Shown piece after piece: positions 7,959 through 15,006 of a DNA stretch of 20,148 nucleotides. The stretch comes from Thermoplasmata archaeon (GTDB taxonomy: Archaea; Thermoplasmatota; Thermoplasmata; RBG-16-68-12), in the NCBI GenBank assembly GCA_021788795.1, contig JAJYKG010000008.1, positions 1-20,148 on the forward strand. The letters run 5' to 3'. A program made the translations under genes and the position numbers. Position 1 is the first letter of the stretch. The number at the start of each line of letters is the position of its first letter. The notes under the pieces are model-generated. The model was not told the DNA's origin. It made no database searches and saw only the letters and a program-made list of their open reading frames with translations.

Positions 7959-8798
7959 GCCGCCGCGGGCCCGCGCCGCGGGCTGCGGCGCCTCGTCCCG
8001 AGGCGACGGCCCCAGCAGACGGGCCAGGAGCTCCTCCGTGCCGATGAGGGCGTCTGGCTCGACGACGCGGCCATCGAGCTGTTCGCGGTTCCGCGCCTCG
8101 AACTCCCGGATCGCGTCCCGCATCCGTTCGTGGAGCCCCTCCGTCTCCTCGCCGCGGACGAGGACGGTGAGGAGGGACCGGTCCCCCGGCTCCAGGACGA
8201 GGGTGCGGTCCCCCGACCGGATCGACTTGAGCCAGCGGCCGTGCAGGGCGGGGAACGAGGTCCGCATGAAGTTCTGGATCACGTCCAGGGTGGCGCCGAA
8301 CAGGTCCTGGTCGACCATGGACTCATCCGGCGCGATCCGCGAGACCAGGAGAAGACCCGCCCGGTTCGTGAGGAAGGCCGCGCGCACCTCGACCCCGGTC
8401 GATCGGGCGCGCGCGGACGCGGCGCGGCGCGCACGGCGTCCGCGGGCCCGCGCCTCGCCCTTCACGCTCTCCAGGACGCGGTCGATCGCATCCGGCTCGA
8501 TGGGCTTCCCCACGGAATTCCTCGCGCCGGACCGCATGGCCTCCACCGCGGTCTCGACGTCCGCCAGGCCCGTGACCATGACGCACGCGGTCCCGGGCGC
8601 GTCGTCCCGGGCGGCGCGCAGGAGGTCCAGGCCGGACATGAGGTAGTCCAAGAACGCCACGTCGTACGCGCCGCTCCGGAGGCGGTCCAAGGCGGCCACG
8701 CCGTCCGCCGCGACGTCCACGAGGTGGCCTTGCTCCCGGAGGAACTCCGCGATGAGCTCCCGCGTCTGGCTGTCGCCGTCCGCGACGAGGATCCGCAT
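7932..8798 (-). CDS. Response regulator (REC domain) with a C-terminal roadblock/longin-like sensory domain
   Basis: Residues 1-115 form a receiver domain: acidic pocket Asp7 and Asp9, phosphoacceptor Asp51 (AFLDYLM), Thr76 (VMVTG), and Lys98 (VGKPI). A basic, Arg/Ala-rich linker spans ~115-135. The C-terminal part (~136-250: AAFLTNRAGLLLVSRI, then DQDLFGATLDVIQNFM) looks like a small alpha/beta domain seen in archaeal signalling proteins. It is not a DNA-binding helix-turn-helix, so the output is probably protein-protein. The start is ATG 8798, with GAGGAG 8 nt upstream and MRILVADGD as a canonical REC beginning. An upstream in-frame extension to 8903 is basic and not REC-like. Its stop region overlaps the 3' end of the serine peptidase gene by 27 nt on the opposite strand. 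A GGGTTGAAAG box near 8900 may be the promoter. Confidence 0.88.
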   Translation of the reverse strand: MRILVADGDSQTRELIAEFLREQGHLVDVAADGVAALDRLRSGAYDVAFLDYLMSGLDLLRAARDDAPGTACVMVTGLADVETAVEAMRSGARNSVGKPIEPDAIDRVLESVKGEARARGRRARRAASARARSTGVEVRAAFLTNRAGLLLVSRIAPDESMVDQDLFGATLDVIQNFMRTSFPALHGRWLKSIRSGDRTLVLEPGDRSLLTVLVRGEETEGLHERMRDAIREFEARNREQLDGRVVEPDALIGTEELLARLLGPSPRDEAPQPAARARGGSEPEPQGR

Positions 8799-8961
8799 GG
8801 TCGGGTGGCTCCTCGCCCCGCGGGCCTCCGAAGCCCCCGCTTCTCCCCGCCGGGCCGAACCGTGCCCTGCTCCGTCCGTGCGCATGGCGGCCCGGGCTTT
8901 CAACCCTCGCAGACGGTTCTCGCGGAGGAGGCGAGGCCGGGGGGTCCGGCGTCCCCCGGCA

Positions 8962-8974
8962 AAGGGTTATTACG
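8962..8974 (+). promoter_or_regulatory. Probable TATA box for rfcS
   Basis: AAGGGTTATTACG is the only A/T-rich stretch in this GC-rich gap and lies about 35-40 nt before the rfcS ATG. That spacing predicts a short leader of roughly 10 nt. Confidence 0.5.
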
Positions 8975-9007
8975 CTTGCCCCGGATTCGGCGGGCGTTGG
9001 GGCGAGC

Positions 9008-9973
9008 ATGAAGGAGATCTGGGTCGAGAAGTACCGGCCGAAGTCACTCGGCGAGATCGTCGGGCAGGACGAGATCGTGGAGCGGTTGAAGGCCTACCGC
9101 GACTCCGGGAACATGCCCCACCTCCTCTTCGCCGGCCCCGCGGGCACCGGGAAGACGACCTGCGCCATGGCCCTCGCCCGGGATCTGTTCGGCGAGGACT
9201 GGCACCAGAACTACTACGAGCTGAACAGCAGCGACGAGCGCGGGATCGACACGGTCCGCACGAAGATCAAGGAGATCGCGCGGCTCGCGCCCCTCGGCGG
9301 CACGGAGTTCAAGCTCATCTTCCTGGACGAGGCGGACAACCTGACCGCGGACGCCCAGGCGGCGCTGCGGCGGACCATGGAGACCTATTCGAAGACCTCG
9401 CGCTTCGTCCTGTCCGCGAACTACTCCTCGCGGATCATCGAGCCGATCCAGTCCCGCTGCGCCGTCTTCCGCTTCCGGCCGCACAAGCCCGAGGCCATCC
9501 GCGAATACCTGGCGCGGATCGGCAAGGCGGAGAAGCTCAAGATCACGGACGACGGGATGGAAGCCCTCGTCTACGTGTCCGAGGGGGATCTGCGCCGCGC
9601 GACGAACTCCCTCCAGGTCGCGGCCTCGATGGGCTCCACGATCGACGCCGAGGGGCTGTACAAGATCGCCAGCACGATCCGCCCGGAGGACGTCAAGAAG
9701 ATCATCGAGCGCGCCCTCGCGGGCGAGTTCCTCAAGGCACGGGAGGTCCTGGACCGTCTCCTCATCGAGTACGGCGTGTCCGGCGAGGACGTCGTCCGGC
9801 AGTTGCACCGCGCGATCTTCGACCTGAACGTGCCGGACGAGGTCAAGGTGCGGCTCCTCGACCGCGTGGGCGAGACGGACTTCCGCCTCGTCGAGGGCAG
9901 CAACGAGCGCATCCAGATCGAGGCCCTCCTCGCGCACTTCGCCCTCGTCGGGCAGGAACTCGGGAAGAAGTAG
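9008..9973 (+). CDS. rfcS: Replication factor C small subunit (clamp loader)
   Basis: The 321-residue AAA+ protein loads the PCNA sliding clamp at primer-template junctions, as four small subunits with one large subunit in archaea. It starts with the family signature WVEKYRPKSLGEIVGQ. Walker A is GPAGTGKTT (residues 43-51) and Walker B is LDEAD (106-110). Sensor 1 is LSANYSS, and the trans-acting arginine motif SRC is at 149-151. Sensor 2 is in EGDLRRATNSLQ. Length is typical and nothing is missing. RFC small subunit genes often carry inteins at the P-loop in archaea; this one has none, although inteins occur elsewhere in the window. It is transcribed alone, divergently from the response regulator. 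Confidence 0.97.
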   Translation: MKEIWVEKYRPKSLGEIVGQDEIVERLKAYRDSGNMPHLLFAGPAGTGKTTCAMALARDLFGEDWHQNYYELNSSDERGIDTVRTKIKEIARLAPLGGTEFKLIFLDEADNLTADAQAALRRTMETYSKTSRFVLSANYSSRIIEPIQSRCAVFRFRPHKPEAIREYLARIGKAEKLKITDDGMEALVYVSEGDLRRATNSLQVAASMGSTIDAEGLYKIASTIRPEDVKKIIERALAGEFLKAREVLDRLLIEYGVSGEDVVRQLHRAIFDLNVPDEVKVRLLDRVGETDFRLVEGSNERIQIEALLAHFALVGQELGKK

Positions 9974-9997
9974 GCTCGTCCGGAGGCAGCGCTCCAG

Positions 9998-10019
9998 AGG
10001 TTTGAGCCTAGGTTTGAGC
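9998..10019 (+). repeat. Direct repeat of AGGTTTGAGC directly upstream of a start codon
   Basis: Two perfect copies of AGGTTTGAGC lie at 9998-10007 and 10010-10019, separated by CT, so they sit 12 bp apart (about one helical turn). The second copy ends 3 nt before the ATG at 10023. The position suggests a core promoter or an operator for the secreted protein gene. Confidence 0.6.
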
Positions 10020-10022
10020 GAG

Positions 10023-10815
10023 ATGCGCGCCTGGGCACCGCGGAGGCGGAGTGCCCTGCCCCGCGCTTGGGTCATCTGGACCGTGTCCGCGATGGCCCTC
10101 TTGGCGGTCGTGTCCGCTCCGGCGCCAGGCGGGGCGACGCCCCCGGCGACCTGGGACCCTGCGGTCACCTTCCGGCCGGTGGACCTCACCGGGAACGGGC
10201 TCTTCGAGTTCCTCAACGCGAGTGTCACGCTGAACGTGAGCGTGGGCGGCACGTACTCCTTGGGCGGCAACCTCCTCACACCGGGGGGCTCGGAGATTGA
10301 GGACGAGGGCGAGCAGATCTCTCTGAGCCCGGGATCCGCGACGCAGACCCTGAGCTACCACGGCCCCCTCATCCGGAGCGCGGGCGTGGACGGGCCCTAC
10401 CTCCTGAGCCTCACCGCCGTCCTCGGGACCGGACCGACCTCCGAGTTCAGGACGCAGCAGAACGTGACGACGCCCGCCTACCGGGCTGCCCAGTTCGAGC
10501 CATTCTGGATCACGATCGGCGGGCCGGTGGCCGCGCAGCCGGTGAACCCCGACCCGGAGGGCCTATACGGCGACCTCGTCGTTCAAGTCCCCCTGTACGC
10601 GAACCGCACGTCCTCCGTCAACCTCTACGCCGCGCTCGACGCGCCCCGCTTCCTTGTACCCATCGAAGTCGGCGCGGGTCCGACCTTGGTCCCCGGGGGC
10701 TCCCGACCCGGTCGTGGGGGTGTCCCTCGCGGTCCTGGGCGTCGCCATCCTCGGGGCCGCCTTCGGCCCGGACGCGGTGCGGGCCCGCCGACGCCGTCCG
10801 CCCCGCCGCGGGTGA
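10023..10815 (+). CDS. Secreted, C-terminally membrane-anchored protein; reading frame broken by a one-base frameshift
   Basis: The product begins with a basic N-terminus and a hydrophobic signal segment (AWVIWTVSAMALLAVVSAPA), followed by a beta-rich ectodomain. That region has DLTGNGLFEFLNASVTLNVS and several N-glycosylation sequons (NAS, NVS, NVT, NRT). After residue ~223 the original frame turns into low-complexity Pro/Arg/Gly sequence. Shifting by one base at the G5 run 10695-10699 restores PGAPDPVVGVSLAVLGVAILGAA, a C-terminal transmembrane anchor, then an Arg-rich tail and a TGA at 10813-10815. The restored protein is 263 residues. The convergent neighbour ends at 10819, which fits this end better than the out-of-frame stop at 10901. 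Function is unknown; it is an exported surface protein. ATG 10023 is chosen over an upstream TTG because the promoter-like repeats precede it. Confidence 0.75.
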
Positions 10816-10818
10816 GGG

Positions 10819-12150
10819 TCAGCGGCCGAGGGACCTCGCCCACGCCGTCGACGCGATTTCGTCCTTCGGCGACGCCGCGACGGACTTCGCGAAGGCCATG
10901 AGGAACTCCGGGGCCCGGGTCCCGGTGTAGTCGGAGAGGCAGGCCTCCGCCAGGAGCAGGTTGTGCCCGCCGTTCGCGAGCGAGGAGTCCAGGCACGCGG
11001 CCTGGGCGAGGAGGGCCAGGAGGGGTTTCGCAGGATAGCCCTTCATGGCGTACGCGCGTACGCAGGCGGCGGCCTCCCGGGAGCGGCGGTTCCGGAGATC
11101 CTCGGCGATCCGCTCCCGCGCCGCGGCCTCGTCCTTCGCCTCCGCGACGGAAACGGTGGGAAGGTGGGGCGCCGGCGAGCGAACGCGGAGGGCCGCCTCG
11201 AAGAGCGCGTAGAGCCGTTCGTTCGTGCGGCTGAACTGCAGGACGAACCGGGCCGCGTGGGTGAAGAGGAGACCGTGGACGAGTTCGATGTGGTAGCCCT
11301 CCGCGGCCAGGAGGCGCTTCGCCGCCTCGATGCCGATCCCACCGGCCAGCGAACCCGACGCGTAGCCATCGCGGAGCATGCCCCGCAGGCCCGCCACGCA
11401 AGACTCCTCCGAGGCGGCGGCCAGGAGGGTCGCCAGGCGCATCCGGCCGTCCTCGTCGAGCGGCCGGCCGCCGGCGGCCAGCGCCTCGAGGTCCGTCCCC
11501 TCCTTGCCGAGCACGGCCAACGAGGACTCGTAGAGCTTCCGGCTGTGCTCGCCCCGGAGCAGGTACTGGACGGCGGGGCGCACGATCAGCCGCGCGTCGC
11601 GGAACCCGAGAGCCCGGGCGAGCTGCCACGCCTTGACGGACATCGGGAGCTTGTGGGCGCCGTCGCCGCTGTCTTCCACGCAGGCGCGGAACAGCACGTC
11701 CCCGGCCATGCGGCGCTCCCAGCCCTCCTCCACGACGGCCAGGAAGAGGGATTCCGCCTCCGGATCGCCCGAGCGGGCGGCCAGGACGGCCGACCGTCCG
11801 AGGTGGTTCACCTCCCCGGTCCGGGCGGGAACGGGCGGCTGGGGGGACGAGAGCATCGTCTCGGAGGCCAGAAGGGCTACGGCCTGGAGGACGGCCAGAG
11901 GGACGTCGCGGGGATCCATCCATTCCGGGAGCGCGGCCGCGGCGGAGAGGGCCGCGAGACCGTGGGGCGGGAGGGCCGCGGCGGGGTCATAGCGCGAGGC
12001 GGCCGTGCGCGCCGCGACGCGCAGGATCTCGAGAACCGGGACACCCTCGGCCGTCGCCCGCAGCGCCGCGTCGCAAGCCGGGTCCGGGCGGGACGAGGAG
12101 AGGGCAAGCTCCAGCTCGGCCAAGGGGGGTGCCCGGGGGGGATTCAACAT
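10819..12150 (-). CDS. Conserved-looking alpha-helical protein, unknown function
   Basis: The 443-residue protein (ATG 12150, MLNPPRAPPLAELELAL) is rich in Ala, Leu and Arg and looks all-helical, with no signal peptide or transmembrane segment. Segments with a protein-like feel are ARTAASRYDPAAALPPHGL near residue 50, HKLPMSVKAWQLARALGF around 190, and YHIELVHGLLFTHAARFVLQ further on. Repeated helix pairs suggest a repeat-type scaffold or a helical enzyme; histidines recur in the conserved-looking helices (His-Lys, His-Gly). I do not recognise the family. It converges on the secreted protein gene and is divergent from the first VIT transporter, so it stands alone in its transcript. Confidence 0.8.
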   Translation of the reverse strand: MLNPPRAPPLAELELALSSSRPDPACDAALRATAEGVPVLEILRVAARTAASRYDPAAALPPHGLAALSAAAALPEWMDPRDVPLAVLQAVALLASETMLSSPQPPVPARTGEVNHLGRSAVLAARSGDPEAESLFLAVVEEGWERRMAGDVLFRACVEDSGDGAHKLPMSVKAWQLARALGFRDARLIVRPAVQYLLRGEHSRKLYESSLAVLGKEGTDLEALAAGGRPLDEDGRMRLATLLAAASEESCVAGLRGMLRDGYASGSLAGGIGIEAAKRLLAAEGYHIELVHGLLFTHAARFVLQFSRTNERLYALFEAALRVRSPAPHLPTVSVAEAKDEAAARERIAEDLRNRRSREAAACVRAYAMKGYPAKPLLALLAQAACLDSSLANGGHNLLLAEACLSDYTGTRAPEFLMAFAKSVAASPKDEIASTAWARSLGR

Positions 12151-12235
12151 GGCCGCGCGGGCATCTCGGGTACCCTTGAAATACCTTGCCGACCCCGTCC
12201 GCTTTCGCCCCGTGCGACGGCGGGACGTAGCGCAA

Positions 12236-12247
12236 CCGCTAAATGAC
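12236..12247 (+). promoter_or_regulatory. Probable TATA box for the first VIT-family gene
   Basis: CCGCTAAATGAC is an A/T-rich stretch about 30-40 nt before ATG 12277. A short leader would include the AGGTG ribosome binding site at 12267-12271. Confidence 0.4.
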
Positions 12248-12276
12248 CGAGGCTCTTGACTGCGGCAGGTGCGCCG

Positions 12277-13044
12277 ATGTCGACGCGAATCGCGTTCTGG
12301 AGGAGACAGGCGGAGGACGCCGCGGGCGAGCAGCACGCGCGCCCCGGGCTGCTCTCGGACTTCATCCTCGGGAGCCAGGACGGCCTCGTGAACGTGCTCG
12401 GGGTCATCCTGGGCATCGCGATCGCGGCCCACCAGCAGTTCCTCGCGGGGCAGCTGAACGACCCCTTCCGCATCGTCGTCGCGGGCGCGCTCGCCGCGAC
12501 CTTCTCCGAGTCCATCTCCATGGGCGCGGTCGCGTACACCTCCACGCTGGCGCGGCGGGACCACTACCTGAAGGAGCGCGAGCGGGAGGAGCGCGAGATG
12601 CGGGAGGTCCCGCACATGGAGCGCCAGGAGGTGCGTGACGTCTTCGAGAGCTGGGGCTTCCAGGGCCAGCGGCTCGAGGAGGTCACGGACCAGATCGTCT
12701 CGAACCCGAAGGCCTGGCTCGAGTTCATGATGGCCCACGAGCTCGGCCTCGCCCCGGTGGAGAAACGCCACGCGCGGCAGAGCGCGGTCCTCGTCGGGCT
12801 CGCGGCCATCTTCGGCTCGTTCCTCCCGCTCCTCCCGTTCCTCGCCTTCCCCTCGGACATCCTCATGGGGATGATCGCCTCGGTGATCGTCTCCGCCGTG
12901 GCCCTCTTCCTCATCGGCTGGTACAAGTCGAAGACCACGGTCGGGCAGCCCGTCCGGAGCGGCGCCGAGATGCTCGTCATCGGCCTCGTGGCCGCGTTCG
13001 CGGGCTTCCTGATCGCGTACCTGGTCGGCGCGGCGCACCTCTGA
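12277..13044 (+). CDS. VIT1/CCC1-family iron/manganese transporter, copy 1
   Basis: The 255-residue protein has the family layout: TM1 with SDFILGSQDGLVNVLG (Asp35), TM2 with the signature ATFSESISMGAVAYTSTLARRDHY (Glu78, Met82), a cytoplasmic helical metal-binding domain, and three further TM segments. The cytoplasmic domain shows the expected acidic residues (EREREEREMREVPHMERQE) and FMMAHELGL (Met151, Met152, Glu155), which bind Fe2+ or Mn2+ before transport in plant VIT1. It should export divalent metal from the cytosol in exchange for protons; the substrate here is inferred. ATG 12277 is chosen over an upstream TTG because AGGTG lies 5 nt before it. A paralogue follows 105 nt downstream with its own TATA-like box. 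Confidence 0.92.
   Translation: MSTRIAFWRRQAEDAAGEQHARPGLLSDFILGSQDGLVNVLGVILGIAIAAHQQFLAGQLNDPFRIVVAGALAATFSESISMGAVAYTSTLARRDHYLKEREREEREMREVPHMERQEVRDVFESWGFQGQRLEEVTDQIVSNPKAWLEFMMAHELGLAPVEKRHARQSAVLVGLAAIFGSFLPLLPFLAFPSDILMGMIASVIVSAVALFLIGWYKSKTTVGQPVRSGAEMLVIGLVAAFAGFLIAYLVGAAHL
12507..12569 (+). repeat. 63-nt block identical to 13374-13436 (paralogue identity island, copy 1)
   Basis: This stretch, encoding ESISMGAVAYTSTLARRDHY, is identical at every base to the matching stretch in copy 2, although the surrounding sequence of the two genes differs at many positions. Confidence 0.9.
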
Positions 13045-13109
13045 GGACGATTTCGGTTCCGGGAGCGTCAGCCGAAAGTGCGTATTCCGCCGCAAGTAAG
13101 AGCGTAATC

Positions 13110-13118
13110 CGTAAATCG
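13110..13118 (+). promoter_or_regulatory. Probable TATA box for the second VIT-family gene
   Basis: CGTAAATCG, about 32-40 nt before ATG 13150, lies in the 105-nt gap between the two transporters and suggests separate transcription. GAGGT at 13141-13145 is a ribosome binding site. Confidence 0.45.
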
Positions 13119-13149
13119 GACCGCCTCGAATCCTTGCGGCGAGGTCACC

Positions 13150-13911
13150 ATGGTCCATCCGTTCGCCTCCCGCCGCAAGAACCCGGACGATACGGCCGGC
13201 GAGCGGCACGTCCGGCCCGGGCTCCTCTCCGACTTCATCCTCGGGAGCCAGGACGGCATCGTGAACGTGCTCGCCGTCCTCCTCGGCGTCGCCGCGGGAG
13301 CGATGCAGCAGTACGGGAGCGCGGCCATGGCCTTCCGCGTCATCCTCGCGGGCGGCCTCGCGGCCACGTTCGGCGAGTCCATCTCCATGGGCGCGGTCGC
13401 GTACACCTCCACGCTGGCGCGGCGGGACCACTACCTCGGCGAGCTCGCGCGCGAGGAGAAGGAGATGAACGAACTCCCCGAGGCCGAGCGGCAGGAGGTC
13501 CGCGAGGTCTTCCAGCGCTGGGGCTTCTCGGGTCAGGAGCTCGAGGACGCCGTGAGGCACATCATCTCGAAGCCCAAGGCGTGGCTCGAGTTCATGATGG
13601 CCCACGAGCTCGGCCTCGCGCCGCTGGAGGACAACCAGGCGCGGAAGAGCGCCCTCCTCGTCGGGTTCGCCGCGATCTTCGGCTCCCTGATCCCGCTCGT
13701 CCCCTTCCTGGTCTTCGGGGAGGACATCATCCTCGGGATGATCGGTTCCGTGATCGTCGCCGCCATCGTCCTGTTCCTCATCGGGTGGTACAAGGGCCGG
13801 ACGACGATCGGCCGGCCGTACCGCAGCGGCATGCAGATGCTCATCATCGGCATCATCTCCGCCATCGCGGGGTTCGTCATCGCGTTCCTCGTGAGCGCGC
13901 CGCCGGTCTAG
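13150..13911 (+). CDS. VIT1/CCC1-family iron/manganese transporter, copy 2
   Basis: The 253-residue paralogue has the same architecture: LLSDFILGSQDGIVNVL in TM1, ATFGESISMGAVAYTSTLARRDHY in TM2, an acidic cytoplasmic domain (GELAREEKEMNELPEAERQE), FMMAHELGL, and three C-terminal TM segments. Differences from copy 1 are concentrated in the N-terminus, the TM1-TM2 loop and the cytoplasmic helices, so the two may differ in metal preference or regulation (inference). VIT proteins act as dimers, so a heterodimer is also possible. The start is ATG 13150 with GAGGT 4 nt upstream. Its TAG overlaps the stop of the convergent iminopeptidase gene within one CTAG palindrome. Confidence 0.92.
   Translation: MVHPFASRRKNPDDTAGERHVRPGLLSDFILGSQDGIVNVLAVLLGVAAGAMQQYGSAAMAFRVILAGGLAATFGESISMGAVAYTSTLARRDHYLGELAREEKEMNELPEAERQEVREVFQRWGFSGQELEDAVRHIISKPKAWLEFMMAHELGLAPLEDNQARKSALLVGFAAIFGSLIPLVPFLVFGEDIILGMIGSVIVAAIVLFLIGWYKGRTTIGRPYRSGMQMLIIGIISAIAGFVIAFLVSAPPV
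13374..13436 (+). repeat. 63-nt block identical to 12507-12569 (paralogue identity island, copy 2)
   Basis: This is the second member of the identical pair in the tandem transporter genes. A further 38-nt identical stretch covers the codons for WLEFMMAHELGLA in both genes. Confidence 0.9.
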
Positions 13912-14786
13912 GGCGCGCGGAGGAAGGCGCGCACCTCGGCGAGGAACTTCTCGGGCTCCTCCAGATACATGAAGTGGCCGCTGTCCTCGAAGACGACGAC
14001 CCGGGAACGGGGGATGCGTCGGCCCATCTCCCGGGCCGTGTCCACGGATGTCAGGTCGTAGCGGCCCAGGAGGATCAGCGCCGGGACCCGGATCCGCGGC
14101 AGGTCGGCGCGGCGGTCCCAGTCCCGGAGGACCCCGGTCACCTCGAATTCGCCGCGGTCCCCCCAGACGACCTTGTACACGTCGAACGCAATCTGCGCCA
14201 GGGCGCCGGCCACCTCGGGCGGGGGAGCGGGGAGGCGGTGGAAGGAGTACGGCCGGTAGGCCTCGTCCGCCGCGGCGGCGTACTCCGGCGGATAGGCGTC
14301 GCCGGTGAAGGGCCCCATCGCCTCGAAACGGTCCACCACGGCCCGCACGCTCGCGGGCGCGGCGGCCCTGACCTCGTGAAGGCGGCGGTTGATGTCCGCG
14401 CCGCTGGGACCGGCGCCCGCGACGATGAGGCGGCGCAGGGACTCCGGATACCGCAGCGCATACTCCTGGGCCAGCATCCCGCCGAACGAGAATCCGAGGA
14501 CGTTGACCGGGCCAAGGTGGAGGGACCGCCGCACGCCCTCGACGTCGGCCGCCATCGTGGCCATGTCGTAGCGGCCGTCCGCAGGCTTCGAGGACCTGCC
14601 GCAGCCCCGCTGGTCGAAGAACACGACCTTCGCGACGTCGGCGAGGGGCGAGAGCCCGGAGAAGAGGTACGCATGGGACAGCGCCGGACCGCCATGGAGG
14701 ACGAGCAGGGGCTCGCCGCGACCCACCGTGCGCTTTTAGAGCCGAACACCCAGGAGATCGACGAACCGCTCCCCTTCCCCGTCCAT
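13908..14786 (-). pseudogene. Proline iminopeptidase (tricorn F1-like alpha/beta hydrolase) with an in-frame TAA at codon 17
   Basis: From GTG 14726 the frame gives 272 residues of an S33-family hydrolase: LLVLHGGP oxyanion-hole motif, FFDQRGCGRS, nucleophile Ser80 in GFSFGG, Asp224 in LLGRYD, and His251 in DSGHFMYLE. The stretch EFEVTGVLRDWD resembles Thermoplasma tricorn-interacting factor F1, which releases N-terminal residues from proteasome or tricorn peptides. The N-terminus is too short, but the same frame continues upstream to ATG 14786 as MDGEGERFVDLLGVRL, stop, KRTVGRGEPLLVLHGGP. This is what the family's N-terminus should look like except for TAA at 14738-14736. GAGG lies 5 nt before the ATG. 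It may be a real nonsense mutation, an assembly error, or rescued by initiation at GTG 14726. All catalytic residues are intact. Confidence 0.82.
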
Positions 14787-14849
14787 GCGGCCTCGCCACC
14801 GCGGGCGGCCGGATCAAGCTCTCGCGGACGCGGTTGGGCGAGAAAGAAG

Positions 14850-14921
14850 TGCGCCGCTCGGGATTTGAACCCGAGTTATAGCCTTGGCAAGGCTATGTCC
14901 TACCGGCTAGACTAGCGGCGC
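14850..14921 (-). tRNA. tRNA-Gly, anticodon GCC
   Basis: On the minus strand the sequence folds as a cloverleaf. The acceptor GCGCCGC pairs with GCGGCGC and is followed by discriminator A. The D arm is GTCT/GGAC. The anticodon stem TAGCC/GGCTA carries loop TTGCCAA with anticodon GCC (14888-14886). The variable loop is 4 nt, and the T arm is TCGGG-TTCAAAT-CCCGA. No intron is present and CCA is not encoded; CTTCTTTCT follows the 3' end and may act as a terminator. It is transcribed away from thiL, from the small gap upstream. Confidence 0.97.
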
Positions 14922-14945
14922 GCAACGACGGCGAATGCGGAGGGG

Positions 14946-14955
14946 GTTGAAAAGG
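14946..14955. promoter_or_regulatory. TATA-like element between tRNA-Gly and thiL
   Basis: CCTTTTCAAC on the minus strand (GTTGAAAAGG on the plus) lies about 25-34 nt upstream of the tRNA 5' end, the expected distance for an archaeal TATA box. It may also serve thiL, whose ATG is about 50 nt away on the other side. Confidence 0.5.
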
Positions 14956-15006
14956 TTGCGGCCGCGGCGACAGCCTTCTGTAGGCGTCCTCCTATCCTCG
15001 GCCGCG

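Noticed and set aside
8799..8903. Longer N-terminus for the response regulator
   Set aside because: ATG 8798 has a good ribosome binding site and begins exactly at the receiver domain; the extension is low complexity.
9128..9170. Possible intein at the rfcS P-loop, a frequent insertion site in archaea
   Set aside because: The Walker A sequence is uninterrupted and the gene has normal length.
10819..14817. Open minus-strand frame of 1332 codons
   Set aside because: Only 10819-12150 looks like a protein. The rest is antisense to the VIT transporters or out of frame with the iminopeptidase.
13134..14915. Long plus-strand frame across VIT copy 2 and the iminopeptidase
   Set aside because: It is an out-of-frame shadow of VIT copy 2 and antisense to the iminopeptidase, with Arg/Gly/Pro-rich composition.
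14935..15006. Longer thiL start at ATG 14935
   Set aside because: The extension is basic, overlaps the TATA-like element and is not part of the family fold.
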